The notes beneath the pieces were generated by a model. The model searched no databases. It worked only from the letters and a program-made list of their open reading frames with translations, and had not been told where the DNA came from. A program made the position numbers and the translations under genes. A stretch of DNA of 64,000 nucleotides from Pseudoxanthomonas sacheonensis (lineage in GTDB: Bacteria > Pseudomonadota > Gammaproteobacteria > Xanthomonadales > Xanthomonadaceae), in the NCBI RefSeq assembly GCF_010093305.1, contig NZ_PDWS01000014.1, forward strand, positions 44,022-108,021, in the 5' to 3' direction. This document shows, piece after piece, positions 38,071 to 47,187 of the stretch; the stretch's first letter is position 1; every line of letters begins with the position of its first letter.

Positions 38071-39210
38071 TCATGGCCCGCTGCCCGGGCGCACTGCGGC
38101 GTTGCGGTAGATCGCTTCGTAGCGGCTGGCCATGGTCCGGAACGAGCCCTCATGCGTCACCCACTGACGGCCGGCTTGTCCCATGGCTGCCGCGTGGGCG
38201 GGAGACGATAGCAATTCGGTCAGCGCCGCGGCCAGCGCGTCGGCGTTGCGTGCCGGCACCAGCAGTCCGTTGCGGCGGTCGCGCACGATTTCGCCATTGC
38301 CGCCCACGTCGGTCGCCACGATGGGCAGTTGCGCGGCGCAGGCTTCCAGCAACGCGATGGAATAACCCTCGCTCACCGAAGATAGGGCGAAGACATCCAG
38401 CCCCTGCAGCAATTGCGGCACGTCGGAGCGGTCACCCAGGAAACGCGTCGCATCGGCGACGCCTTCGGCCGCCGCGACCGCCTCCAGTTCGCGCCGTAAT
38501 GCGCCGTCGCCGACCAGCACCAGCGCCGCTTCGGGCACGCTCAGGCGCACTTGCCGGAAAGCGCGGATCAGATTGGCCTGGTCCTTGACCGGCTCCAGCC
38601 GGCCCACCGTGCCTATGAGCCGGCTGCCGGGCGCAAGCGCCAGTTCGTCGCGCAAGCGCGCGCGCGCCGCATCGCCCGCGGCGCGGAAACCTTCGGTGCG
38701 TATGCCGTTGGGAATGGACAACAGCGCCGAGCGCGGCGAAACCCCGTTGTCCTGCAGATGCCGGCGCGCGGTTTCGCAGACCGCCACGGCGTAATCCGTC
38801 CCGAGCATGGAACGGCGATAAAGCCATTCGCGCCGGCTGCGGGGATTGCTTTCGCCCATGCCGTGCCGGGTGTTGACCACCCGCTGCAACGGCAAGCCGG
38901 CCGAGGCCAACACCGCATGGTAGTGGGCGGCGGCGTTGTGGGTGTGCAGCACGCCGCCGCCGCGTAGCAGATCGCGCGCACGGCGCAAGGCGCGGAAATC
39001 GGCGCCGGTGCGTTTGCCGCAGACTTCCACGCTCACGCCGGTGGCGGAAAGTTCGTCGGCCAGGATGCCGCGGTCGAACAGGCAGACCAGGCGGCATTCG
39101 TGGCCGGCTTCGCGCTGGGCCGCGATCAGGTCGATGACCGTCCGCTCCAGGCCGCCGCGCTCCATGTTCTCGACGAAGTGGGTGATGCGCAGGCTGGGCG
39201 TCGCGTTCAT
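38071..39210 (-). CDS. Family 4 glycosyltransferase
   Basis: 379 residues from the ATG at 39210, overlapping the upstream stop (ATGA). It is a GT-B enzyme: N-terminal domain with THFVENMERGGLERTVIDL and HTHNAAAHYHAVL, C-terminal nucleotide-binding domain with GTVGRLEPVKDQANLIRAF, LVLVGDGALRREL, and the E-x7-E motif in SSVSEGYSIALLEACA. Donor sugar unknown. Position inside the flippase/polymerase operon supports assembly of the repeat unit. Confidence 0.92.
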   Translation of the reverse strand: MNATPSLRITHFVENMERGGLERTVIDLIAAQREAGHECRLVCLFDRGILADELSATGVSVEVCGKRTGADFRALRRARDLLRGGGVLHTHNAAAHYHAVLASAGLPLQRVVNTRHGMGESNPRSRREWLYRRSMLGTDYAVAVCETARRHLQDNGVSPRSALLSIPNGIRTEGFRAAGDAARARLRDELALAPGSRLIGTVGRLEPVKDQANLIRAFRQVRLSVPEAALVLVGDGALRRELEAVAAAEGVADATRFLGDRSDVPQLLQGLDVFALSSVSEGYSIALLEACAAQLPIVATDVGGNGEIVRDRRNGLLVPARNADALAAALTELLSSPAHAAAMGQAGRQWVTHEGSFRTMASRYEAIYRNAAVRPGSGP

Positions 39211-40541
39211 GCCAGCTCCGAAACCGTGACCCGCAACTTGCCGGTCTGCGTCAACGGAATTTCTTCGACGAACTGGAAATCGAGGGCGACGCTGTCGCCC
39301 ACTACCTTGCGCAATTCCCCGCGCACCAGATCGACGGCGGAGGAATCGAAATCGCGGTCCCGGACGATACGGATCTCGAACGCATCCAAGCGCTTCTGCA
39401 CCACCTGGTAGCGCTTGATGCCTGTCGCGTACAAGAAAGCGTAGACGATGTATTCGCCTGGAACGAAACGGCCGTCCGGCGTGCGCAGGGCATCCAGCTT
39501 GCGCCCGTCCACGCTGGCCAGCACCGGCAGGCCTCTCCCGCAAGTGCAGCTTCCCGCACCGGTGGTGGCCAGATCGCCATTGGCATAGCGCAACAGAGGC
39601 ATGCCGTAGTTGTGCAGATCGCTGACGATCACATCGCGCGGCCCCGCGTCCGCCGAGTCGCCCAGTTCCACCTTCAGATGATCGGCGTTGACGTGCAGGC
39701 CGCCGCGATGCTCGCATTCGGCGGCGATCAGCATGAACTCGCGGCAGCCGTAGGTGTTGTAGGCCGGACAGCCGAACGCCTGCTCGATGATCTTGCGCTG
39801 GCTTTCGTGCAGCGACTCGGCCGCCCCAAGGATCCGCTGCGGGCGGTGGATGCGCCTGCCGTTGGCGATCAGCCATTCGGCCAGTTTCACTATCGGAGCG
39901 ACGTAGGAAACTATGGTTTCGGGGCGGAAGCGGTCCACCGCGTCGGCGTATCCGGCCATGCGCTCTTCGGTCATCTCGAAGGCGTTGAGCATGTAGCGGT
40001 TGAAAGCGGCGTGGTACATCCGGTCCTTGCGCTTCTGCGCGCCCACCGGCGTTCCCCACAGGTACAGCGTGCGCTGCCCCAGGCGCGCACCGGCCCAGCC
40101 ATAGCCCCGCCACATGATGGAAAGGCGGCGTTCGTAACTCTCGCGCGTGTAGCCGAAACGCAGCGGCTCGCCGGTAGAGCCGCCGGTGGTCTTGTAGAGC
40201 AGGCCCTCGCGGTGGGTCGGAGCGATGAATTTGTCGAAGTTCGCGCGGATCTCCGGCTTGGTGAGTACCGGCAGGCGCGCGTAGTCGGCCGGGCTGGCGA
40301 TGTCTTCCGGGGCGCCTATGCCCAGGGTCGGCCAGAGTTCGCGGTAGTAAGGCACCTGTTCCCAGCAATGGCGGACCAGGCCTTTGAGCTTTTGCCACTG
40401 CAGCGCCTCGATTTCTTCGGGCGTGCGCCACTGGCTCCGTTCGTACTCGCGCAGGTAGCTCAATGTCTTGCGACGGCGCAGCCCCGACTCGTATGCGGGG
40501 AACAGGACGCGCCGGAACAGGGGCTCGTACAGACCGGTCAT
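39207..40541 (-). CDS. CapK-like phenylacetate-CoA ligase family protein
   Basis: 444 residues from the ATG at 40541, overlapping the flippase stop (ATGA). It has the adenylate-forming enzyme motifs: YKTTGGSTGEPLRFG (P-loop-like A3), YNTYGCREFMLIA (A5), and C-terminal GRKLDALRTPDGRF and PLTQTGKLRVTVSE (A8 and A10, with lysine). CapK-type proteins occur in many capsule and EPS clusters, but their substrate is rarely known. An activated acyl or amino-acid donor for decorating the repeat unit is a plausible inference, given the acyltransferases nearby. The cysteines of TGAGSCTCGRGLP may bind metal. Confidence 0.85.
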   Translation of the reverse strand: MTGLYEPLFRRVLFPAYESGLRRRKTLSYLREYERSQWRTPEEIEALQWQKLKGLVRHCWEQVPYYRELWPTLGIGAPEDIASPADYARLPVLTKPEIRANFDKFIAPTHREGLLYKTTGGSTGEPLRFGYTRESYERRLSIMWRGYGWAGARLGQRTLYLWGTPVGAQKRKDRMYHAAFNRYMLNAFEMTEERMAGYADAVDRFRPETIVSYVAPIVKLAEWLIANGRRIHRPQRILGAAESLHESQRKIIEQAFGCPAYNTYGCREFMLIAAECEHRGGLHVNADHLKVELGDSADAGPRDVIVSDLHNYGMPLLRYANGDLATTGAGSCTCGRGLPVLASVDGRKLDALRTPDGRFVPGEYIVYAFLYATGIKRYQVVQKRLDAFEIRIVRDRDFDSSAVDLVRGELRKVVGDSVALDFQFVEEIPLTQTGKLRVTVSELA

Positions 40542-42094
40542 GGCGCGCCCTCCCCGGGTGCACGATCATGCGCCCATTCCAGCAGGCGCGTGCCCATGCG
40601 CGGCTTTCCCGGGACGAAACGCTGATACAGCTGTTGCAGGTGCTCTATGTCGCCACGGCTCCAGCAACCGAGCAGCATCGTCAAGGCCACGTAGGCCGCA
40701 CCCAGCAGCAGACCGCCGAATACGATCTGCGCCCACGGCAGCAGCTGCCCGCGAAGCGGCAGCGCGACAAGGGCCGCGACCGCAGCCGCCAAGGCAATCC
40801 GCAACATCCGCAACCAGTCCGGCATCGCGCGGCTGACGCGTATCGACAAAGCCATCATCGCCGAGGCGTTGATCAACGCCACCAGACCGTAGGCGACTAT
40901 CGCGCCATCCAATCCGAAATGCATGATCAGCACCGCATCCAGCAGCACCTTGAGCAGGGCGGAACCGATCACCAGCATCAGGATGCTGCGCTGCCGGTCT
41001 GCGCTGACCAGCAGACTGGAGCCGCCCTGGGTCATGGTGGTGATCGCCGCACCGGCCAGGCATACCGCGAACACCGGACCGGCCGCCAGGTAGGCGTCGC
41101 CGTAGAGCAGATGGATCACCGCATCGGAGAACACCGCGCCGAAGGCCATCAGCGGCATCGCAAGCAACGCAAGATAGCCGGTGCTGGCGACGAAACGCCG
41201 TCCCGCCACTTCGCGCCCGCGACTCAGCGCATTGGCCATCATCGGCAACAGCAGCGCTCCGAACACGCCGGGCACCAGCGTCGCCGCGCCGATCGCCAGC
41301 TGGTAGGCGACCTTGAACTGGCCCGCATCGTGGCTGTCGGCGTACAGGGTGAGGAACAGCACCTCCACTTCGCTGGCTGCCAGAAAGCCGACCGACACCG
41401 TGAGCGTGGTCCACCCCATGTGCCGACGCACCCTGCCCATCAGCGCGTCGGGAATTCTGGTGCCGGGCACGCGCGCCGGTATCAGCGGCCTGATCTGGCG
41501 CAGCGACACCGCGTAGAACACCAGGCCGGAGACCACGAACACCGCCAGCAACCACTCCACACTCGCGTCGAAGAACCAGGCGGCGATGACCAAACCCAGA
41601 TTGATCGGCGTCGACACCAGCGACACGATGGCGGTGGCGCGGAAATTCTCGAAACCCTTGGCCACGCCGATGTTGAACATGTACGAGGCGCGCAATGCCA
41701 CCGACACCACCAGGAACCCCATCAACATCAAGTGGTTCATGCCCGGCGCGACATGATCGCCAGCAAAGAGGAACACCGCCGCCCCGGCCAGCAGAACGAA
41801 CAGCAGGAAGAGCCTCTGCGCGCGACGCAGGTAATCCAGCAGGGTCGGAATCATTTCCAGATTGCCGGAGCCACGCAGTTCGGCCACGAACTTGATCGCC
41901 GCGCTTGCGGTGCCCGAGTTGGTCGTGGCCACGCCCACCGCCACCAGCCAGATCACCAGACTGTACGCGCCGTACTCGTCCGGCCCCAGATGGCGGGCGA
42001 TGATGATCGAGGTGAGCATGCCGAGCACGTACTCGGTGTACAGCCCCACCGAGGAGAAGAACGTGTTGCGAAGGGTGTGGGCGCGCGTATTCAT
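40538..42094 (-). CDS. Wzx-type oligosaccharide flippase
   Basis: 518 residues from the ATG at 42094, overlapping the polymerase stop (ATGA). About 12-14 hydrophobic segments and the N-terminal NTFFSSVGLYTEYVLGMLTS followed by IIARHLGPDEYGAYSLVIWL identify the MOP/PST superfamily. The protein would flip the undecaprenyl-linked repeat unit across the inner membrane. A polymerase gene directly upstream is the usual Wzx/Wzy pairing. A second flippase of a different subtype is encoded at 52709-54214. Confidence 0.9.
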   Translation of the reverse strand: MNTRAHTLRNTFFSSVGLYTEYVLGMLTSIIIARHLGPDEYGAYSLVIWLVAVGVATTNSGTASAAIKFVAELRGSGNLEMIPTLLDYLRRAQRLFLLFVLLAGAAVFLFAGDHVAPGMNHLMLMGFLVVSVALRASYMFNIGVAKGFENFRATAIVSLVSTPINLGLVIAAWFFDASVEWLLAVFVVSGLVFYAVSLRQIRPLIPARVPGTRIPDALMGRVRRHMGWTTLTVSVGFLAASEVEVLFLTLYADSHDAGQFKVAYQLAIGAATLVPGVFGALLLPMMANALSRGREVAGRRFVASTGYLALLAMPLMAFGAVFSDAVIHLLYGDAYLAAGPVFAVCLAGAAITTMTQGGSSLLVSADRQRSILMLVIGSALLKVLLDAVLIMHFGLDGAIVAYGLVALINASAMMALSIRVSRAMPDWLRMLRIALAAAVAALVALPLRGQLLPWAQIVFGGLLLGAAYVALTMLLGCWSRGDIEHLQQLYQRFVPGKPRMGTRLLEWAHDRAPGEGAP

Positions 42095-43386
42095 ACCGTA
42101 GCCAACAGCACCTTGACCATGATGTAGAGCCCGATCACCCACAGCACCGCATAGACGGGCCAACGCACCAGATCCTTGTCCAGGCTGAACGCCGGAAGGC
42201 TCGGATAGGTTCCGCGCATGCGCACGTAGTTGGCCACGATCAACGCCACCAGCAGGTACAGGATGATCACGTAGCTGCGGCTCAGGAAGAAAGCCGTGAC
42301 GAAGTAGCCGACCAGCGACAGCAGCAAGGTCAGGGTCAAGGCACGGTCGTCGCGCCAGTCGGACACCACGACTTCGTCGGGCACCTCGGCCGGCACATCG
42401 TCCATGACCTCGTCGCCGCGCTTGAGCACCGACAGTGTCATCCGGAAGCTGTAGCCGGCGATGGCCAGCCAGATGGTGAAGCCGATGATTCCCATCTCGG
42501 CCAGCACCAGCACGAAGGAATTGTGCGCCGTCAGCGGATTGACGTCCGTGTAGCCACCGGCGCCCACGCCGAACAACGGGTCGCCGATGAACATCTGGAT
42601 GCCTTCGTACCAGGAATCGATGCGGCCGGCGGCGGACGCTTCGGAAGAATCGAGTTCCTGCATGCGCGAGGGCATCGCCATCAGTCCGGCCAGCGCGCCG
42701 ACGGCCAATACGCCCGCGGTCACCAGCCCGCGCTTCTGCCAGACGTAGACGCCCAGGATGGCCACCAGCGCCAGCAGCGTTCCGCGCGAATTGGTGAGGT
42801 AGATGCCGTAGACCAGCAGCCCGGCGGCAGTCCACCAGAACAGCCGGCGCAAGCCCAGCAGACCGCCGCGGGCGCCCAGGTAGACCGCCATCGGCAGGCA
42901 CATCACGAACAGCATGCCCAGGTCGTTGGGATCGTTGAAGATACCCACGTACTGGATGCGGGTCTCCTGCGACATCTCGACGCCGGTCCAACCGATGCCG
43001 GTCGTCGACTGTTGGATGCCATGCACCGCCAGCACCGCACCGCAGATGGCGAACACCGCCATGGTGGTGCGCAGGCGGCTGCGGGTATCGGCCGCGTTGG
43101 ACAACAGCACGAACGCCAGGATCACCGGCGCGAACAGCGCGAACACGAACACCGCGCCGCCGGTCCAGCCGTTGACGATCTTGGAAATCATCGCCACCAG
43201 CAGGAACACCGGCAACAGCAGGTACTGCGGCGCCGCGAAGGACTTGCGCTCGGAGAACAGCCAGAACCCGGCCGCCAGGATCAGCGCGATCGGCTGCCAG
43301 GGCAGGCCCGGCGAATCCACCACCGCCGGATAGTCCTGGGGACGGATGATCACCAGGATCAGGTACACCATCATGAAGAAGAACAT
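42091..43386 (-). CDS. O-antigen ligase/polymerase family protein (Wzy-like)
   Basis: 431 residues, ATG start. About 10-11 transmembrane segments and a large periplasmic loop are visible. The Wzy_C/WaaL signatures are VGIFNDPNDLGMLFVM (about 147-162) and LTNSRGTLLALVAI (about 200), plus GVGAGGYTDVNPLTAHNSF in the periplasmic loop before the C-terminal helices. This set matches the polymerases of XrtA-type EPS loci as well as O-antigen ligases. The gene pairs with a flippase directly downstream, so EPS polymerisation is the best inference. Confidence 0.85.
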   Translation of the reverse strand: MFFFMMVYLILVIIRPQDYPAVVDSPGLPWQPIALILAAGFWLFSERKSFAAPQYLLLPVFLLVAMISKIVNGWTGGAVFVFALFAPVILAFVLLSNAADTRSRLRTTMAVFAICGAVLAVHGIQQSTTGIGWTGVEMSQETRIQYVGIFNDPNDLGMLFVMCLPMAVYLGARGGLLGLRRLFWWTAAGLLVYGIYLTNSRGTLLALVAILGVYVWQKRGLVTAGVLAVGALAGLMAMPSRMQELDSSEASAAGRIDSWYEGIQMFIGDPLFGVGAGGYTDVNPLTAHNSFVLVLAEMGIIGFTIWLAIAGYSFRMTLSVLKRGDEVMDDVPAEVPDEVVVSDWRDDRALTLTLLLSLVGYFVTAFFLSRSYVIILYLLVALIVANYVRMRGTYPSLPAFSLDKDLVRWPVYAVLWVIGLYIMVKVLLATV

Positions 43387-43404
43387 CTGCCCCTGTGACT
43401 CCGA

Positions 43405-44469
43405 TCAACCTGTCCGCAAACGCGACGAATAACTGAAGACCTCAGGCACCGAGACCATGGCGCTGAACCAGGCGGCATCCATTTCGCTTTCCACCGGCAG
43501 CCTGCGCATGCAGTAGCGCGAATCCGGCGCCAGCGCGCTGGTGCCGGCCATGTAGCTGCAGGCCATGCGGAAACCCGCGGAGCGCACCACCTCGATGGTC
43601 GCGGCGTCGAAGGCGTCGGGCCCGCCCACCGGATAGGAAAGCACCTGCGCCGGCGCGGCCAGCTCGCGCTCCAGCGACTGCTTGGAACCATTCACTTCCT
43701 CGCTCATCTGTGCGCGCGGCAGCTTGGCCAGCATGCGATGGCCCACGCCGTGCGAGCCGATTTCCATGCCGCCCCGGTGCATCTCGCGCAACTGTTCCCA
43801 GCTCATCGGCCGGCAGTCCGGATGGCCGGCGCTGCGCGGAATATCCCATTCGCGCTCGAGCCGGGCGATCAGCGCTTCCTGACCGGCGTCGTCCAGGCCT
43901 TTGAGCTGGTCCAGCAACCGGGCCGCCAGCGCGCGCCGTTCGGGCAACGCCCCGGGAATTTCCCAATCCATGCCCAGCTCCGGCGCCAGCAGTCTCGGCG
44001 CCGAGGTGGTGCAGACCATGTGCACCAGCCAATCGTAGGCGTACGGCATGCCCGAATCGATGTGGCCGGTGGAAACGAAGAACATGGCCGACATACCGAG
44101 CTCGCGGAGAATGGGATAAGCGATCCTGTAGTTGTCGTCGTAACCGTCATCGAAGGTCACCAGGATCGCACCCTTGGGTAAACGCCGATCGGCGTCGATA
44201 CAGGACAACACTTCGTCGAAGCGCATGGGGTGGAAATCGCGCTTGATCGCGCGCATCTGTTCGCGGAATTGCGCACCGGTGGCGCTGATCAGCTCGGTAT
44301 CGAAACTGAATCCGTCCGGATCGGCCGAATCCAGCACGCGGTGGTAGGCCAGGATGCGCAGATCCTGGCGCAACGCCGCCCGCAGCCGCCGCAACGCAGG
44401 CAGCAGGCCCGCCGCATGGCTTCGACGGGCCAGTATCTGACGCCTTCCGGCACGCGACGATAGACTCAT
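43405..44469 (-). CDS. Polysaccharide deacetylase (NodB domain, inserted type)
   Basis: 354 residues, ATG start. The N-terminal half has LAYHRVLDSADPD, VTFDDGYDDNY (Asp pair) and FFVSTGHIDSG. A helical insertion (about 150-215) precedes EIGSHGVGHRML (metal His) and LSYPVGGPDAFD. This layout resembles deacetylases found in EPS loci including XrtA-type ones. No clear signal peptide is present, so it may act on the cytoplasmic side or be anchored by other proteins. It is the first gene of the leftward operon, divergent from the J-domain gene. Confidence 0.9.
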   Translation of the reverse strand: MSLSSRAGRRQILARRSHAAGLLPALRRLRAALRQDLRILAYHRVLDSADPDGFSFDTELISATGAQFREQMRAIKRDFHPMRFDEVLSCIDADRRLPKGAILVTFDDGYDDNYRIAYPILRELGMSAMFFVSTGHIDSGMPYAYDWLVHMVCTTSAPRLLAPELGMDWEIPGALPERRALAARLLDQLKGLDDAGQEALIARLEREWDIPRSAGHPDCRPMSWEQLREMHRGGMEIGSHGVGHRMLAKLPRAQMSEEVNGSKQSLERELAAPAQVLSYPVGGPDAFDAATIEVVRSAGFRMACSYMAGTSALAPDSRYCMRRLPVESEMDAAWFSAMVSVPEVFSYSSRLRTG

Positions 44470-44669
44470 GGAACTCCCCCTGTTCTTTCTGCAACGCGGG
44501 GACCGATCCCCGCTTCACCGCGAATACGGCCGGCTCAGCCCCTCGGCCGCCCCGGCCCGTCCTGCGCACCCCTGCGCAATCCCCATTCGCTCGCCCCGGA
44601 TTGCGCCGGCGTCCGCAAAGCGGTCCACTGTAGGATAACCGCGGGGAACAAAGGCAAGGGTTCGCGTGT

Positions 44670-45347
44670 ATGGCGGAAGATACCGACTTCGTTGCGCTCT
44701 ACGATGAGTTGGGCCTGGATGCCGAGTGCAGCATGGCCGACTTCAAGCAGGCCTACCGCCGGCGCGTTGCCCAGTTGCATCCCGATCATCCTGACAATTC
44801 CTCCGATATCTCTCGCTTACAACGCTTAAACCGCCGATATGCGGCCGCCATCGAATTCCATCGCGCGTACGGACGTTTGCCCGGCGCGATCCGCAATACT
44901 CCCGCTGGAATTGCCGGCGACGCGCCTTCCGAGGCCTACGGAGATCCGGCGCAAGAGCCTGCCGCGGTGTCCGGATCGGCCCCGCATTGGCGTTATGTCC
45001 TATTGGTAGCGTTGCTCGGACTGGTGCTCTATGGCCTTTCCATCCAGCAGCCCGCCACCACCGTGCCCGAGGCCGCGCAATCCATCGCCGCGCCAAGGCA
45101 GGACCTGCATCGGCCAGCGACGGAAAAGTTGCTGGCCATCGGCATGGAAGGCAACCAGGTAAGGAAGATCCAGGGCGAACCATTCAACTCCCATGAACAA
45201 CGTTGGGAATACGGACCTTCCTGGATCCTGTTCGATTGCGGAAAAGTGGTGGATTGGTACAGCTCTCCCTTGCATCCGTTGCAAGTGCCGAGTCCCAGCC
45301 CCACCGGCAATGCGTCGGTCCCGGCCGGGATACTGCGCAAATGTTGA
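44670..45347 (+). CDS. J-domain / transmembrane / BamE-like fusion protein
   Basis: 225 residues, ATG start. The N-terminal J domain (about 7-68) includes FKQAYRRRVAQLHPDHPDN with the HPD tripeptide at 37-39, so it can probably stimulate an Hsp70. A Pro/Ala/Ser-rich linker leads to one membrane segment (about 108-125). The C-terminal part (about 145-200) reads KLLAIGMEGNQVRKIQGEP and then WEYGPSWILFDCGKVVDW, a pattern like SmpA/BamE-type small lipoprotein folds (GMxxxQVxxxxGxP). The predicted topology is cytoplasmic J domain, periplasmic BamE-like domain. It starts the rightward EPS operon. The function is unknown. Confidence 0.75.
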   Translation: MAEDTDFVALYDELGLDAECSMADFKQAYRRRVAQLHPDHPDNSSDISRLQRLNRRYAAAIEFHRAYGRLPGAIRNTPAGIAGDAPSEAYGDPAQEPAAVSGSAPHWRYVLLVALLGLVLYGLSIQQPATTVPEAAQSIAAPRQDLHRPATEKLLAIGMEGNQVRKIQGEPFNSHEQRWEYGPSWILFDCGKVVDWYSSPLHPLQVPSPSPTGNASVPAGILRKC

Positions 45348-45365
45348 AATACAGGGGAAATACCG

Positions 45366-45977
45366 ATGTTCGCTGGCACCGCCAGACTGCTGAAAAAAGC
45401 GCAGAGACGCCTGTGGATGAAGTACGCCCTGCGTGGTGTCGGCGGCAGCGACAACCATTCCCGGCTCGATCTCGCCTATAACGTCGAGGATCCATGGAAC
45501 ATGGATTCGGCCTTGGAGCAGGCCCGTTTCCAAGCCACCAACCGCATCATCGAGAAGAATTTCGGCCATGTCGGCTCGCTGCTGGAGATCGGCTGCGGCG
45601 AAGGCCATCAAACCAAATACCTGGCGCAGCTGAGCGACGAGCAATACGGCATCGACGTCAGCGCGCACGCCATCGAACGCGCACGCCTGCGCCTTCCCTC
45701 CGCGCATTTCGCCGCGACCGATCTGTTCAACTTGCCCTGGCAGGACCGCAGCGAGCGCTTCGACCTCATTACCGCCTGCGAGGTGCTCTACTACCTCAGC
45801 GATCCGGCCGCGACATTGCAACGCATGCGCCAACTGGGGCGCTGCGGCCTGGTCACCTTCTTCGCGCCGGCCAGCGGCCGCATCGGTCCGCACCTGGATG
45901 CCATACCGGGCCTGCACAAGGACTGGATCTACCACGGCGGCACCTCCTGGCTGGTGGGCTGGTGGCGCGATGAGTGA
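45366..45977 (+). CDS. SAM-dependent methyltransferase (NodS-like)
   Basis: 203 residues, ATG start with ACAGGGGAAA upstream. A class I fold is shown by LLEIGCGEGHQTKYLAQL (motif I), YGIDVSAHAIERAR and FDLITACEVLYYLSDP. The N-terminal NVEDPWNMDSALEQARFQ block is similar to NodS-type N-methyltransferases that act on deacetylated amino-sugars. The protein might therefore methylate a sugar after deacetylation, an inference supported by the deacetylases nearby. The 3' end overlaps the following glycosyltransferase start by 8 bp. Confidence 0.83.
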   Translation: MFAGTARLLKKAQRRLWMKYALRGVGGSDNHSRLDLAYNVEDPWNMDSALEQARFQATNRIIEKNFGHVGSLLEIGCGEGHQTKYLAQLSDEQYGIDVSAHAIERARLRLPSAHFAATDLFNLPWQDRSERFDLITACEVLYYLSDPAATLQRMRQLGRCGLVTFFAPASGRIGPHLDAIPGLHKDWIYHGGTSWLVGWWRDE

Positions 45978-47187
45978 GGCGCGCGCGCCGCTGCAGGGGC
46001 TGGGTATCGTCTACTTCGGCAACGACTGGAACGCCGAGAACCGCACCAGCAGCCACCATGTGGCCGAGCGGCTGGCGCGGACCCTTCCCGTGCTGTACGT
46101 CGATTCTCCCGGCATGCGCGCGCCCAACGCGAGCGGACGCGACTTCAAACGCGCGCTGCGCAAACTGCGGGCTGCGCTGCAGGCGCCGGAGCGCATACGC
46201 GAAGGCTTCTGGCGCTGCACGGTGCCGCAGTTGCCGTTCCGGCGCATCCCCGGAGTAGAGGCCTTCAACCGGCGCTTCAGCCGCTGGGCGGTGCGGCGTG
46301 CATTGCGCCACGTGGGTATCGAGCGGCGCATCTCCTGGTTCGTGGTGCCGCACCCCGGCTTCCTGGCCGGACAGCTCGATGAGGAGTTGTGCGTTTTCTA
46401 TTGCATCGACGATTACGCTGCGCACCCGGGCGTGGACATGGCCCTGATAGCGCAACGCGACGAAGCGCTGAGCCGGCGCGCGGATCTGCTGTTCGTGGCG
46501 CCGCCTGCGTTGCTGGAAAGCAAGCGCGCGCTCAACGCCTCCACGCTGTTCGCGCCGCATGGCGTGGATGCGGAACTGTTCGGCCGTGCGCAGGATCCGG
46601 AGACCATCGTGCCCGCCGCCGCATGCGATCTGGCCGGCCCCGTGATCGGCTACATAGGCTCGATCCACGAATGGATAGATCTGGAGCTGATCGCCTGGTT
46701 GGCGCGGCAACGCCCGCAATGGTCGTTCCTGCTGGTGGGACACGCGGCGGTCGATGTGAGCGAGCTGCGCGCGCTGCCCAATGTGCGCTTCACCGGTGCG
46801 CAGCCCTATCAAGACTTGCCGGGTTGGGCCAAGGCCTTCGACGCGGCCATCATTCCCTACCGCCTCAACCGGCAGGTGGCCAACGCCAACCCGCTGAAAT
46901 TGCGCGAATACCTGGCCACCGGCAAGCCGGTGGTCAGCGTGCGCAATGCGGAGATCGAAAAATTCGCCCGGTGGGTAGGCATCGCCGACGACCGCGAAGG
47001 CTTCCTGGCCGCGCTCGACTCCGCGCTGGCCAACGACACTCCGCAAGCGGCCGCACAGCGCATCGCCTCGGTGGCCGACCAGACCTGGGACCACCGGGTC
47101 GAGACGGTACTGGATGCCGTGGCGCAGAAGCTGGCCGCCAAACGAATTTCCCTTTCGAGTTTCAACCCGGTACTCCATGAGCATTGA
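45970..47187 (+). CDS. GT-B glycosyltransferase (TuaH-like)
   Basis: 405 residues from the ATG at 45970. The N-terminal domain reads VYFGNDWNAENRTSSHHVAE and LCVFYCIDDYAAHPGVD. The C-terminal domain has VIGYIGSIHEWIDLELI, FLLVGHAAVDVSELR and IIPYRLNRQVANANPLKLREYLATGKPVV, the typical acceptor/donor layout of GT1/GT4-like enzymes such as TuaH. Donor unknown. It is translationally coupled to the upstream methyltransferase and downstream fusion gene by short overlaps. Confidence 0.88.
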   Translation: MSEARAPLQGLGIVYFGNDWNAENRTSSHHVAERLARTLPVLYVDSPGMRAPNASGRDFKRALRKLRAALQAPERIREGFWRCTVPQLPFRRIPGVEAFNRRFSRWAVRRALRHVGIERRISWFVVPHPGFLAGQLDEELCVFYCIDDYAAHPGVDMALIAQRDEALSRRADLLFVAPPALLESKRALNASTLFAPHGVDAELFGRAQDPETIVPAAACDLAGPVIGYIGSIHEWIDLELIAWLARQRPQWSFLLVGHAAVDVSELRALPNVRFTGAQPYQDLPGWAKAFDAAIIPYRLNRQVANANPLKLREYLATGKPVVSVRNAEIEKFARWVGIADDREGFLAALDSALANDTPQAAAQRIASVADQTWDHRVETVLDAVAQKLAAKRISLSSFNPVLHEH

